Source: Galbitalea sp036271795 (lineage in GTDB: Bacteria; Actinomycetota; Actinomycetes; Actinomycetales; Microbacteriaceae). From it: a stretch of DNA of 64,000 nucleotides. A program made the translations under genes and the position numbers. Under the pieces are notes generated by a model. That model saw nothing but the letters and a program-made list of their open reading frames with translations, did not search any database and was not told the origin of the DNA. The first letter of the stretch is position 1. Every line of letters starts with the position of its first letter. The stretch lies in assembly GCA_036271795.1 (NCBI GenBank), contig DATAZY010000009.1:1-64000 (forward strand), read 5' to 3'. Below are positions 17,212 through 25,488 of the stretch, piece after piece.

Positions 17212-17983
17212 GCTTAAGGATGGCCTGCGCCGGTGCCGAAAGGACGTACGCCACGAAGGCGGCCGCGAGCTTCGGATCTTTTGAGGTGTTGAGTGGGGCA
17301 ATCGGGTAACTGACGATGAACTGCGAGGCGGACGGGAAGGTAATTCCCTCGACCTTGCTTCCGCCCGACAGCACGTCGGTGTGGTAGACCATCGCGGCAT
17401 CCACCTGGTCGAGTTGGGCGTCGGTGAGTGCCGACTTGACGTCAGGCGTCAACGTGTCGGGTGCCGGTGTGATCTTGGCGGCGGCGAAGACCTGAGCGGC
17501 AGCGGCGCCGCACGGCTGGGCCGGATCGCACAACGCGATCTTCTTGGCGGCATTCGCGAAGTCGGCGAGTCCCGTGATCTTGCCGGGATTGCCTGCGGGA
17601 ACCACGATTTCGAGCTCGTTCTTCACGAATGTGGCTGGCGTGCCGACCACGAGGTTTGCCGTCGAGACCGTGCTCATTGTCGCGGGACTCGCCGCCGCGA
17701 AGACATCGACGGGGGCACCCGACACGATGGCCGCCGCGAGCGCGCCGCTGCCGCCGTAGTTGAACGTGACGGTCGTGCCGGGGTGCAGTTTCTCGAAGTT
17801 GGCCGCGACGGTGTCGAAAGTTCCCGTGAGGGAAGATGCGGCATCCACGACGATCGAGCCGGATAGAGTTGCGACGGCCTTCGTCGGCGAGGCGGTCGGA
17901 GTCGCCGCGGGGGACGAACATCCCGCGAGAGCGAGGACGGCGGAGGTTGCGAGGACGGTGATTGCGACGAGCCTGGGTCTCAC
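17189..17983 (-). CDS. modA: molybdate-binding lipoprotein
   Basis: The 264-residue solute-binding protein has a lipoprotein signal peptide (about residues 1-21, lipobox LAGC with the following CSS). The mature part begins LSGSIVVDAASSLTGTFDTVA, matching ModA, and includes VTFNYGGSGALAAAI and the later VDAAMVYHTDVL. GTG 17983 is chosen because AAAGG lies seven bases upstream and the signal peptide begins there. It starts 11 bases after the HTH-Mop gene and captures molybdate (or tungstate) outside the membrane. Confidence 0.92.
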   Translation of the reverse strand: MRPRLVAITVLATSAVLALAGCSSPAATPTASPTKAVATLSGSIVVDAASSLTGTFDTVAANFEKLHPGTTVTFNYGGSGALAAAIVSGAPVDVFAAASPATMSTVSTANLVVGTPATFVKNELEIVVPAGNPGKITGLADFANAAKKIALCDPAQPCGAAAAQVFAAAKITPAPDTLTPDVKSALTDAQLDQVDAAMVYHTDVLSGGSKVEGITFPSASQFIVSYPIAPLNTSKDPKLAAAFVAYVLSAPAQAILKHAGFITN

Positions 17984-17994
17984 TGTGGTGCCTT

Positions 17995-18393
17995 TCACGG
18001 GAGAGAGATGGATACGGAGGTTGCCTTGACGGTGGCCGCCGCGACGGTTCCAACCTCGATGCCGAGCTCGTCGACGGCCTCGCGGCTGATCAGCGAGACG
18101 ATGCGAAATGGCCCGGCCTGCAGATCCACCTGGGCCATGACGCCGTCCTTCGTGACGCGCGTAACTATTCCGACGAGACGGTTGCGAGTGGACGTTTTGG
18201 AGGTCGGAGTGAGCGATGACTCCGTGCTCAGCTCCTGCAGAAGGCGGGCCAACTGTGCGCCGTCCACGACCTGAGGTCCGCTCGGGCCCTTGACGAGATC
18301 GAGCCGCCCGCTTTCTGCCCAGCGGCGTACCGTGTCGTCGCTCACGCCCGCAAGCGCGGCCGCCTCGCTGACTTTGAGCTGTGTCGTGGTCAT
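17995..18393 (-). CDS. HTH-Mop protein, candidate molybdate-responsive regulator
   Basis: The 132-residue protein combines an N-terminal excisionase/MerR-like helix-turn-helix (LKVSEAAALAGVSDDTVRRW, about residues 6-25) with a C-terminal Mop/TOBE domain (NRLVGIVTRVTKDGVMAQVDL through IEVGTVAAATVKATSVSI, about 71-129), the fold that binds molybdate. It is the first gene of the modABC-moaA-moaD operon. TAGAGT at 18400-18405 (minus strand) lies six bases before the ATG, so its mRNA is probably leaderless. It is not ModE by architecture but could do the same job. It could also be a molybdate store without DNA binding. Confidence 0.85.
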   Translation of the reverse strand: MTTTQLKVSEAAALAGVSDDTVRRWAESGRLDLVKGPSGPQVVDGAQLARLLQELSTESSLTPTSKTSTRNRLVGIVTRVTKDGVMAQVDLQAGPFRIVSLISREAVDELGIEVGTVAAATVKATSVSISLP

Positions 18394-18399
18394 TCGCCC

Positions 18400-18536
18400 A
18401 CTCTAACCGGGCAACCGCAACTGCGGCTGGGAACATCCATTTGTCACGCTGGCGCGGATATATCGCGTGCGCCGAACCCGAAAACGCTGTGAATTCCGCT
18501 CGCCGCCGGTGAGCGAGGGGATCGTGGTTCTAGGGT
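18400..18536. promoter_or_regulatory. divergent promoters of the two molybdenum operons
   Basis: The 149-base gap between the HTH-Mop gene and the oxidoreductase gene carries a minus-strand -10 box TAGAGT at 18400-18405 (six bases from the ATG) and a plus-strand TAGGGT at 18531-18536 (six bases from the GTG). No strong -35 boxes or palindromes were recognised between them. Control by molybdate is plausible from the gene content but not visible as an operator. Confidence 0.5.
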
Positions 18537-18542
18537 GATCGA

Positions 18543-20141
18543 GTGGACACGGCGCAGAAACCTAAAAGCCCTGTGCTCACGCCGCTGACCCGACGCCAGC
18601 TCGATTTGTTTGCCGGCCTTGCCGGAATTACGACCGCGCTCCTGACGCTCGGCGTTGCGGCCGTGCTCGCGCTCTTCTTCACTCTTACCAACCCGCTGGT
18701 CGCGGTCGGCTCGCTCGTGATCGACCTGGCTCCACCCGGCACAAAAGACTTCATCATTTCGATCTTCGGGACGAACGACAAGGTCTTCATCATCGCCCTG
18801 CTGTTCGTGGTCGTGCTGGTGCTGGCCGTGTTCGTCGGCATCCTCGAACAACGCCGGGCGCCGATCGGTCTTGCCCTCTTCCTGCTTGTTGTCCTGGTCG
18901 CTGTGGTTGCGGTCCTCACTCGGGCGAACGCCAACATCGTGGATCTGCTCCCGGTCGTCGCCGGAGCCATTCTCGGGATCGTCATCCTGCGTGCGCTTCT
19001 GCGCCGCCTCGAACTCTGGCGCCTCGCGGCGACGCGAAAACCCGCGAAGAGCAGGGCCGGCGTCACCCTGGTCGAGCGCCGCGCCTTCCTGCAGCTCGCG
19101 CTCGGATATGGGATCACGAGTCTCGTCGTTGGGGCCGGCGCGCAGCTGGTCACCAGCACGTCGACGGCGGTCGCGGCGGTTCGCAAGAAGATCACCCTGC
19201 CCAAGGCCGTCAAGCCGGCGCCCCCGATTCCGGCGTCCGGAGAACTGCACGTTCCCGGCATCTCGCCGTACATCATCCCGGCGTCTCAGTTCTATCGCAT
19301 CGATACGGCACTCCAGATTCCGTCGATCGATCCGACAACGTGGAAGCTCAACATCGGCGGGATGGTCGAGAAGAAGGTCTCGATCACCTTCGCGGAGCTG
19401 CTGAAGCTGCCCCTCGAGGAACACATCATCACGCTCACCTGCGTCTCGCAGGAGGTTGGCGGCAATCTGATCGGCAACGCGCTGTGGCTCGGTTATCCGA
19501 TCCGGAATCTGCTGGCGAGGGCGCGTCCCACTGCGGGAGCAGACATGGTGCTCTCGACCAGCATCGATGGATTCACCGCGGGAACACCGCTCAAGGTGCT
19601 CGAGGACCCAAGCACCGCAGCGATGCTCGCCGTCGGAATGAACGGCCAGCCGCTTCCCGTCGAACACGGATATCCGGTTCGAATGGTCGTCCCGGCTCTC
19701 TATGGATACGTCTCCGCGACCAAGTGGGTCGTCAACCTGAAGGTCACCACCTTTGCTAAGGACCAGGGCTACTGGACCCCGCGAGGCTGGTCGGCCAAGG
19801 GGCCGATCAAGCTGTCGTCGCGCATCGACACCCCGCAGGATGGCCGCAACCTGAAAGCGGGAACCATAGCGATCGCCGGTGTCGCCTGGTATCAGCACAC
19901 CGGGATCTCGGGCGTGCAGGTGCAGATCGACAAGGGTGGCTGGCAGGATGCGAACCTCGCGAGCGTGGTCACGGTCGACAGCTGGCTTCAGTGGTCATAC
20001 GCCTGGGATGCCAAGCCCGGCAACCATCAGATCGAAGTTCGCGCGATCGGGAAGGACGGCGACGTGCAGACCGCGGCGCTCGCAGACCCGGCACCCAACG
20101 GGTCGACGGGGCTGCACACCATTCAGGTCAGCGTCTCCTAG
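18543..20141 (+). CDS. membrane-anchored molybdopterin oxidoreductase, sulfite-oxidase family
   Basis: This 532-residue protein has an N-terminal membrane domain of about five helices (residues 17-40, 47-62, 79-98, 103-121, 126-146), then a Tat-like segment (VERRAFLQLALGYG, about 176-189), then an extracytoplasmic sulfite-oxidase-type domain (about 230-532). The Mo-ligand cysteine is in ITLTCVSQEVGGNLIGNA (about 298-315), and the C-terminal Ig-like dimerisation domain includes IAIAGVAWYQHTGISGVQVQ. Family members oxidise sulfite or reduce oxidised Met or S-oxides; the substrate here is unknown. Mo-pterin synthesis genes follow directly, and it is the only molybdoenzyme in the window. Confidence 0.85.
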   Translation: MDTAQKPKSPVLTPLTRRQLDLFAGLAGITTALLTLGVAAVLALFFTLTNPLVAVGSLVIDLAPPGTKDFIISIFGTNDKVFIIALLFVVVLVLAVFVGILEQRRAPIGLALFLLVVLVAVVAVLTRANANIVDLLPVVAGAILGIVILRALLRRLELWRLAATRKPAKSRAGVTLVERRAFLQLALGYGITSLVVGAGAQLVTSTSTAVAAVRKKITLPKAVKPAPPIPASGELHVPGISPYIIPASQFYRIDTALQIPSIDPTTWKLNIGGMVEKKVSITFAELLKLPLEEHIITLTCVSQEVGGNLIGNALWLGYPIRNLLARARPTAGADMVLSTSIDGFTAGTPLKVLEDPSTAAMLAVGMNGQPLPVEHGYPVRMVVPALYGYVSATKWVVNLKVTTFAKDQGYWTPRGWSAKGPIKLSSRIDTPQDGRNLKAGTIAIAGVAWYQHTGISGVQVQIDKGGWQDANLASVVTVDSWLQWSYAWDAKPGNHQIEVRAIGKDGDVQTAALADPAPNGSTGLHTIQVSVS

Positions 20142-20168
20142 CTGGTCGCGTTGCGGGAGGATGGACGG

Positions 20169-21398
20169 GTGCCCACCGTCGAGGAACATCGCGCTGCGAT
20201 AGCCGCGCTTCTCGCTCCGCTCGCGGAGCGAAAGCCGGAGCTGTGGCGCGGCGTGCGTCCTCCCGTGGCCGCCGCCCCGCGCGTGCTCGCGGCCAACATC
20301 CTGAGCCGGATCGACCTTCCGCCCTTCGACAACTCGCAGATGGATGGATACGCGGTGCGCGCCGCCGAGGTCGCGCCGGGTGCCGCGCTGCGGGTCGCCG
20401 CCCGCATTCCGGCCGGGCACGGGGTCGACCTGCTCGCATCCGGCACCGCCGCCCCGATCATGACGGGAGCACCGATTCCGGATGGTGCGGATGCGGTCAT
20501 CCCGATCGAAGCGGCAACGCCCAACTACTTTCAGCCGGAGCAGGAACCCACCACGGTGAGCTTCTCGGAACGAGTGGATGTGGGCACCTTCGTCCGTTCC
20601 CGCGGCAGCGATCTGGCCGCGGGAAGCCTGCTGCTTGCCGCGGGCACCGTGCTCGGACCAGCGCAGTGGGGAGTGCTCGCTGCATCGGGGATCACCGAGA
20701 TTCCGTTGCTGAGTCAGGTCAAAGTGCTGGTGCTGTCGACCGGGGACGAGCTGGCGCTGGCTGGTCATCCGCTCGCCGCCGGCCACATCTACGACGCGAA
20801 CGGCACCAGCATGGCCGCGGCACTTGCCGGAGCCGGGGCGCACGTCTCGGATGCGCTCGTCGTGCACGACTACGCGCCGCTCCTCCGCGAGGTGTTCGAG
20901 GATCGCGATCGCGAGGTCGACCTCATCCTCACGACGGGTGGGGTCAGCGCGGGAGCATACGAAATCGTGCGCGATGTCTTCGAGGATGCCGGCGTCGAGT
21001 TCACGACCGTCGCCATGCAACCGGGCGGACCACAGGGGCTGGGGACGGCCAAAATCGGCCGGTTCTCGGCTCCCGTGATTGCCTTTCCGGGAAATCCGGT
21101 CAGCGCCCTCGTGTCATTCGAGGTGTTCCTGCGACCGGTGCTGAGGCGGCTACACGGACTGCCACCCGATCGTCGCAGCTGGTGGGCGCCGCTCGAGTCG
21201 CCGCTCGACTCTCCGCCCGCCAAGCACCAGGTTCGCCGCGGCGTGATCACCGCGGAGGGGCGCGTCAAGCTGGTCGGCGGTCCCAGCTCGCACCTGCTGC
21301 ACAGCTACGCGGCATCCACTGTTCTCGTGCACGTTCCGGTCGGCATCGCTCACCTCGACGCCGGCGACACCCTTGAAGTTTGGAGCATCGATGACTGA
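20169..21398 (+). CDS. moeA: molybdopterin molybdotransferase MoeA
   Basis: The 409-residue protein inserts molybdate into adenylylated molybdopterin. Diagnostic motifs are PPFDNSQMDGYAVR, TGAPIPDGADAVIP, LSTGDELALAG, TTGGVSAGAYE and the C-terminal FPGNPVSALVSFEVFLRP. GTG 20169 is preferred because GGGAGGA (20155-20161) lies seven bases upstream; an in-frame TTG at 20151 precedes that site. It starts 27 bases after the oxidoreductase and overlaps moaC by eight bases. Confidence 0.93.
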   Translation: MPTVEEHRAAIAALLAPLAERKPELWRGVRPPVAAAPRVLAANILSRIDLPPFDNSQMDGYAVRAAEVAPGAALRVAARIPAGHGVDLLASGTAAPIMTGAPIPDGADAVIPIEAATPNYFQPEQEPTTVSFSERVDVGTFVRSRGSDLAAGSLLLAAGTVLGPAQWGVLAASGITEIPLLSQVKVLVLSTGDELALAGHPLAAGHIYDANGTSMAAALAGAGAHVSDALVVHDYAPLLREVFEDRDREVDLILTTGGVSAGAYEIVRDVFEDAGVEFTTVAMQPGGPQGLGTAKIGRFSAPVIAFPGNPVSALVSFEVFLRPVLRRLHGLPPDRRSWWAPLESPLDSPPAKHQVRRGVITAEGRVKLVGGPSSHLLHSYAASTVLVHVPVGIAHLDAGDTLEVWSIDD

Positions 21399-21861
21399 TC
21401 TCACGCACCTTCGGGACGATGGGTCCGCCCAGATGGTGGATGTCTCGGGCAAGGAGCCGTCGGCGCGGCGAGCGGTCGCACAGGCGGTGCTCACGACCAG
21501 GGCGGATGTGGTCGCTGCCGTGCTCGCCGGTGACCTGCCCAAGGGCGAGGCGATCGGGACTGCACGCATCGCCGGGATTATGGCCGCCAAGCAGACGTCG
21601 TCCCTGATCCCTCTGTGCCATCCGTTGCCGCTGACCTCGATCACGGTCGACATTACCGGTGCGGCCGATGCGCTGACGGTTGTCGCAACCGTCGCGACGA
21701 CCGCGCAAACGGGCGTCGAAATGGAGGCGCTCACCGCCGCATCCATCGCCGCACTCACCCTCTACGACATGATCAAGGCCGTCGACAAACTGGCGGTGAT
21801 CGGCGACATCAAGGTGCTCACGAAATCGGGCGGCAAGTCGGGCGACTGGAGTCGAGGATGA
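21391..21861 (+). CDS. moaC: cyclic pyranopterin monophosphate synthase MoaC
   Basis: The 156-residue enzyme converts the MoaA product into cyclic pyranopterin monophosphate. The active-site motif KQTSSLIPLCHPLPLTSI (about residues 65-82) and the C-terminal GVEMEALTAASIAALTLYDMIKAVDK are diagnostic. ATG 21391 lies inside the end of moeA and is preceded by TGGAG. Its TGA overlaps the mog ATG by four bases, so the string is translationally coupled. Confidence 0.95.
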   Translation: MTDLTHLRDDGSAQMVDVSGKEPSARRAVAQAVLTTRADVVAAVLAGDLPKGEAIGTARIAGIMAAKQTSSLIPLCHPLPLTSITVDITGAADALTVVATVATTAQTGVEMEALTAASIAALTLYDMIKAVDKLAVIGDIKVLTKSGGKSGDWSRG

Positions 21862-22349
21862 CGCCGTCGGTTGTGCGCAGGCGAGCAGTCGTGATCGTGA
21901 CGTCAACGCGCGCCGCGGCCGGGAACTACGAGGACCGCACCGGTCCCGTGATTGCGACCTGGCTCACCGAGCACGCCTTCGAAGTCGACCCGATCGTCGT
22001 TGTTGCCGACGGACCGGATGTCGCTGCCGCGCTCGCCGCGGCCGTCGCGTCGTCAGCAGACCTCGTGGTCACCACGGGCGGGACTGGCGTCGGCGCCGGG
22101 GACGGAACGGCCGATGCAACGGCCGCCATCCTGGACAAGCCGCTGCCCGGTTTCTCCGAGGAGCTACGCCGTCGCGGGGCCACATCCACACCGTTTTCCC
22201 TGATCAGCAGAGGAGTAGCCGGCATCGCGGGTTCGACTTTCATCGTCAATCTGCCGGGGTCATCCGCAGGGGTCCGCGACGGACTGCAGCTGCTGGGCGA
22301 GGTCGTCGATCACGTTCTGAGCCAGCTCGCTGGGGGAGACCATGGTTGA
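21858..22349 (+). CDS. molybdopterin adenylyltransferase, Mog/MoaB family
   Basis: The 163-residue MogA/MoaB-fold protein adenylylates molybdopterin before metal insertion by MoeA. Motifs include AVVIVTSTRAAAGNYEDRTG (about residues 9-28), DLVVTTGGTGVGAGDGTADAT (about 67-87) and the C-terminal IVNLPGSSAGVRDGLQLL. ATG 21858 overlaps the moaC stop (ATGA) and its own stop overlaps moaE by eight bases. MogA and MoaB cannot be told apart with certainty by eye. Confidence 0.9.
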   Translation: MTPSVVRRRAVVIVTSTRAAAGNYEDRTGPVIATWLTEHAFEVDPIVVVADGPDVAAALAAAVASSADLVVTTGGTGVGAGDGTADATAAILDKPLPGFSEELRRRGATSTPFSLISRGVAGIAGSTFIVNLPGSSAGVRDGLQLLGEVVDHVLSQLAGGDHG

Positions 22350-22758
22350 GTTCGCGCGCTTGAGTGCCGACCCGATCACCCTGGAGGAGTGCCGTTCCGC
22401 GGTGACATCCGATGACTCGGGAGCGATCGTGACGTTCGCTGGCATCGTCCGCGACCACGACGGCGGCCGGGTGGTGTCGTCGCTCGACTATGAGGCGCAT
22501 CCGTCGGCCGAGGGCGTCCTGGCCGCTGTCGCAGAGTCCGTCGCATCCTCATATCCGGGCGTGAGAATTGCCATCGAGCACCGGACCGGAAGCCTTGCGG
22601 TGGGCGACCTCGCGCTGGCCTGCGCCGTGTCATCCGCCCATCGCGCCGACGCCTTTTCCGCCTGTTCCCGTCTCGTCGACGAGGTCAAGCTGCAGGTCCC
22701 AATCTGGAAGGAACAGCACTTCGCCGATGGCACCGCCGAGTGGGTCGGTTCGCTCTGA
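22342..22758 (+). CDS. moaE: MoaE, molybdopterin synthase catalytic subunit
   Basis: The 138-residue large subunit of molybdopterin synthase transfers sulfur from MoaD thiocarboxylate to the pyranopterin. Motifs are GAIVTFAGIVRDHDGGR (about residues 27-43), LDYEAHPSAE, IEHRTGSLAVGD and the catalytic-lysine region VDEVKLQVPIWKEQHFADG (about 113-131). It closes the moeA-moaC-mog-moaE string. Its partner moaD is in the opposite-strand half of the island. Confidence 0.94.
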   Translation: MVEFARLSADPITLEECRSAVTSDDSGAIVTFAGIVRDHDGGRVVSSLDYEAHPSAEGVLAAVAESVASSYPGVRIAIEHRTGSLAVGDLALACAVSSAHRADAFSACSRLVDEVKLQVPIWKEQHFADGTAEWVGSL

Positions 22759-22829
22759 CCTTCTCTTAACCTCCATCTGGAGCACACTCGATGAAGGGAT
22801 GCGAGCGTGCCCGGTAAACTCGGTCACTT

Positions 22830-24632
22830 ATGGCACATCTGCTCGGAGCCGAATCCCTCCACCTCGAATACCCCACCCGTGTCGTCTTCGACAGCGTCAC
22901 GATCGGGCTCGATGAGGGCCAGCGGATCGGCGTTGTCGGCCGTAACGGCGACGGCAAGTCGAGCCTGCTGCGGCTGCTGTCCGGCCGGCTCGAGCCAGAC
23001 GGCGGCAGGGTCACGCGGCGCAACGGAATCACGCTCGGGATGCTCGACCAGGCGGATGAACTCCCCGACGACCAGCTCGTTTCGCACCTCATTGTCGGCA
23101 ATCGGGATGAGCACGAGTGGGCGGGGGACGCGCGCGTTCGCGACGTCATCGAGGGACTCGTCGGCGGCATCCCCTGGAGCGCGACGGTGGGTGAGCTCAG
23201 CGGTGGCCAGCGTCGCCGGGTTGCCCTCGCGGCACTTCTGGTCGGCGACTGGGACATCCTGTTTCTCGACGAACCGACCAACCATCTCGATGTCGAGGGC
23301 ATCGCCTGGCTGGCCGCGCACCTGAAGCGCCGCTGGTCCGCCAATGCCGGCGGACTCATCGTCGTGACCCACGACCGGTGGTTCCTGGACGAGATCTGCA
23401 CCGACACCTGGGAAGTGCACGACCGCCTCATCGAGCCGTTCGAGGGTGGATATGCCGCCTACATTCTGCAGCGTGTCGAGCGTGATCGGATGGCTGCCGC
23501 CTCGGAGTCGAAGCGCCAGAATCTCATGCGCAAGGAGCTGGCCTGGCTTCGACGCGGCGCTCCGGCGCGCTCGACCAAGCCCAAGTTCAGAATGGATGCG
23601 GCGTACGAGCTGATCGAAAATGAGCCGCCTCCGCGCGACGCGGTTTCGCTTGCCGCGATGGCGATGCAACGCCTCGGCAAGGATGTCGTGGACATCATCG
23701 ACGTGAGTGTCTCCTACGACGACGCCTCTGCAGGCACTACGCGCGAGGTGCTCAAGGAGGTCACCTGGCTCATCGCGCCGGGGGAGCGCACCGGCATCCT
23801 CGGCGTTAACGGCGCGGGCAAGAGCACGCTGCTCGGACTCGTGTCCGGCGAGGTCCATCCGACGACCGGCAACGTCAAGCGTGGCAAGACCATCAAGGTG
23901 TCGTTCCTCACCCAGCAGCTTGCCGAACTCGAAGACATCTGGGAGGACCGCGTCAGCGACGTCCTCAAGCGACAGAAGAGCACGTATGTTTCCGGCGGCA
24001 AAGAGATGACACCGACCCAGCTGCTCGAGCGGGTCGGCTTCCAGAGCGCGCAGCTTTCGACGCGGGTCAAGGAGCTTTCTGGAGGTCAGAAGCGCCGTCT
24101 GCAACTGCTGTTGATCATCCTCGACGAGCCCAACGTGCTGATTCTGGATGAGCCGACGAACGACCTCGACACCGATATGCTCGCCGCGATCGAGGACCTG
24201 CTCGACTCGTTCGCGGGCACCCTCCTCGTCGTTTCGCACGACCGGTACCTGATCGAGCGGGTGACCGACCAGCAGTACGCGGTCCTCGATGGACAGCTTC
24301 GGCACCTGCCGAAGGGCGTCGAGCAGTATCTGGAGCTCCGGTCGACGGCGGTCGCCGCCGCTCTGGCACCAGCTCCTAAGTCGTTGGCGCCAGTTCACGC
24401 CAGTGCCCTGAAGGGCGCGGAGCTGCGCAACGCCGAGAAGGAGTTCGCGGCCGCGGGGCGCAAGATCGAAAAGTTGCAGGGCCAGATTGGCGACATCCAC
24501 CTGAGGCTGGCGGAGCACGACCAATCCGACTACGCGGGTCTCGGCACGCTGTCGACCGAACTGGGCACACTCGAGTCTTCCCTCACCGATGTCGAGACCC
24601 GGTGGCTCGATCTCAGCGAACTGCTGGGTTAG
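22830..24632 (+). CDS. ABC-F family ATPase (Uup-like)
   Basis: The 600-residue soluble protein has two fused ABC domains and no membrane segment. Domain 1 has Walker A GRNGDGKSS (about residue 37), signature ELSGGQRRRVALA and Walker B DILFLDEPTNHLD. Domain 2 has GVNGAGKST, ELSGGQKRRLQLL and VLILDEPTNDLD. The linker (about 220-290) is rich in Arg and Lys, and a coiled-coil C-terminus (about 535-600) resembles Uup. ABC-F proteins act on ribosomes or nucleic acids rather than in transport. Its stop overlaps the convergent MarR stop (TTAG at 24629-24632). Confidence 0.92.
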   Translation: MAHLLGAESLHLEYPTRVVFDSVTIGLDEGQRIGVVGRNGDGKSSLLRLLSGRLEPDGGRVTRRNGITLGMLDQADELPDDQLVSHLIVGNRDEHEWAGDARVRDVIEGLVGGIPWSATVGELSGGQRRRVALAALLVGDWDILFLDEPTNHLDVEGIAWLAAHLKRRWSANAGGLIVVTHDRWFLDEICTDTWEVHDRLIEPFEGGYAAYILQRVERDRMAAASESKRQNLMRKELAWLRRGAPARSTKPKFRMDAAYELIENEPPPRDAVSLAAMAMQRLGKDVVDIIDVSVSYDDASAGTTREVLKEVTWLIAPGERTGILGVNGAGKSTLLGLVSGEVHPTTGNVKRGKTIKVSFLTQQLAELEDIWEDRVSDVLKRQKSTYVSGGKEMTPTQLLERVGFQSAQLSTRVKELSGGQKRRLQLLLIILDEPNVLILDEPTNDLDTDMLAAIEDLLDSFAGTLLVVSHDRYLIERVTDQQYAVLDGQLRHLPKGVEQYLELRSTAVAAALAPAPKSLAPVHASALKGAELRNAEKEFAAAGRKIEKLQGQIGDIHLRLAEHDQSDYAGLGTLSTELGTLESSLTDVETRWLDLSELLG

Positions 24633-25120
24633 TCGAAGTCGAGGCTCAACTTTCGCAACAGGGTGCTGAGCCGTTCGCGCTCGAGGGCGGACAGCCCATC
24701 GAGCAGTTCTGATTCCCCAAGCAGCAGCAGTGAAATCGCGGAGTCGACCCGATCACGGCCGCGCTCGGTCATGACGACGAGAATGCCGCGTCCGTCGTTT
24801 GGGTCCGTCTCGCGTTCGACTAACTCGCGTTCGACCAGGCGGTCGATGCGGTTGGTCATCGTCCCGCTCGAGACCAGGGTCTGCTGCAGAAGCGCTTTCG
24901 GACTCAGCTGGTAGGGCGCTCCCGCGCGACGCAGCGCCGACAGAACGTCGAACTCCCAGAGCTCGAGATCGGATGCCGCGAACGCGGTACGACGCGCACG
25001 CTCCAAATGACGCGCAAGCCGTCCGACCCGGCTGAGCACCTGCAGCGGCGCAAAGTCCAGGTCGGGGCGCTCGCGCTCCCAGGCATCGACGATGCGGTCG
25101 ACTTCGTCGTTTGCAGGCAT
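24629..25120 (-). CDS. MarR-family transcriptional regulator
   Basis: The 163-residue protein has the winged helix LWEFDVLSALRRAGAPYQLSPKALLQQTLVSSGTMTNRIDRLVERELVERETDPNDGRGILVVMTERGR (about residues 52-118), which is a full MarR DNA-binding unit with the DxRG wing. The flanking helices form the dimer interface. A GATAAT box at 25126-25131 (minus strand) lies five bases before the ATG. Its targets are not evident; the gene is convergent with the ABC-F gene. Confidence 0.9.
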   Translation of the reverse strand: MPANDEVDRIVDAWERERPDLDFAPLQVLSRVGRLARHLERARRTAFAASDLELWEFDVLSALRRAGAPYQLSPKALLQQTLVSSGTMTNRIDRLVERELVERETDPNDGRGILVVMTERGRDRVDSAISLLLLGESELLDGLSALERERLSTLLRKLSLDFD

Positions 25121-25189
25121 CCCTCATTATCTCAAGGAGTGGCATCCCGCTCTGATCTGGCAGAATTGGCTGGCGCGGATCGCGCGCGG

Positions 25190-25262
25190 TCCGCCTTGGT
25201 GTAATCGGCAGCACGGCAGCCTTTGGAGCTGTTAGGTCCAGGTTCGAGTCCTGGGGGCGGAG
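25190..25262 (+). tRNA. tRNA-Gln (anticodon TTG)
   Basis: The cloverleaf was folded by hand. Acceptor strands are TCCGCCT (25190-25196) and GGGCGGA (25255-25261), followed by discriminator G at 25262. The anticodon stem GCAGC/GCTGT encloses the loop CTTTGGA with anticodon TTG. The T-arm is CCAGG-TTCGAGT-CCTGG. CCA is not encoded. A CAGAAT hexamer at 25161-25166 could be its -10 box. The 3' end overlaps a long inverted repeat described separately. Confidence 0.95.
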
Positions 25263-25306
25263 CATGGAAAAAGAGGCGCCGATGCGCCTCTTTTTCCATG
25301 CTCCGC
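25257..25306 (+). terminator. 23-bp perfect hairpin overlapping the tRNA-Gln 3' end
   Basis: The left arm 25257-25279 and right arm 25284-25306 are perfect reverse complements around a four-base loop (CGAT). The right arm contains TTTTT (25291-25295) after GCGCCTC, so the inner part works as an intrinsic terminator for the tRNA. Unusually, the outer six pairs use the last bases of the tRNA acceptor strand. Confidence 0.9.
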
Positions 25307-25488
25307 GCTGACAATGGCGGAGTCTGACGGAAAACGTGAGACCGCGGCCGCCATCCGCTCTCGCGGAGCGCGATCGATCGCAGATCGATCAGACGGGCAT
25401 CCGGAAGGTCGATACTCACCTCACGACTTCGCTGCACCCGAGTGTGCACGAGTCTTGCCAATTTGCTTCGCCCGTGTATCTTCATTCC

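Noticed and set aside
16378..17400. Long 340-residue version of the ModB frame
   Set aside because: The extra 63 residues are Ser/Arg/Pro-rich and lie wholly inside modA; ATG 17211 gives a normal ModB.
17189..18436. Long 415-residue version of the ModA frame
   Set aside because: The added N-terminus overlaps the HTH-Mop gene and would bury the lipoprotein signal peptide that begins at GTG 17983.
22824..24524. 566-codon open frame antisense to the ABC-F gene
   Set aside because: It is the mirror of a well-conserved ABC-F gene in GC-rich DNA; its translation has no family motif and no ribosome site or promoter supports it.
25257..25306. Inverted copy of the tRNA-Gln 3' end as an att site of an integrated element
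   Set aside because: The second copy is inverted and only four bases away, and no integrase or other mobile gene lies nearby; a terminator stem explains it better.
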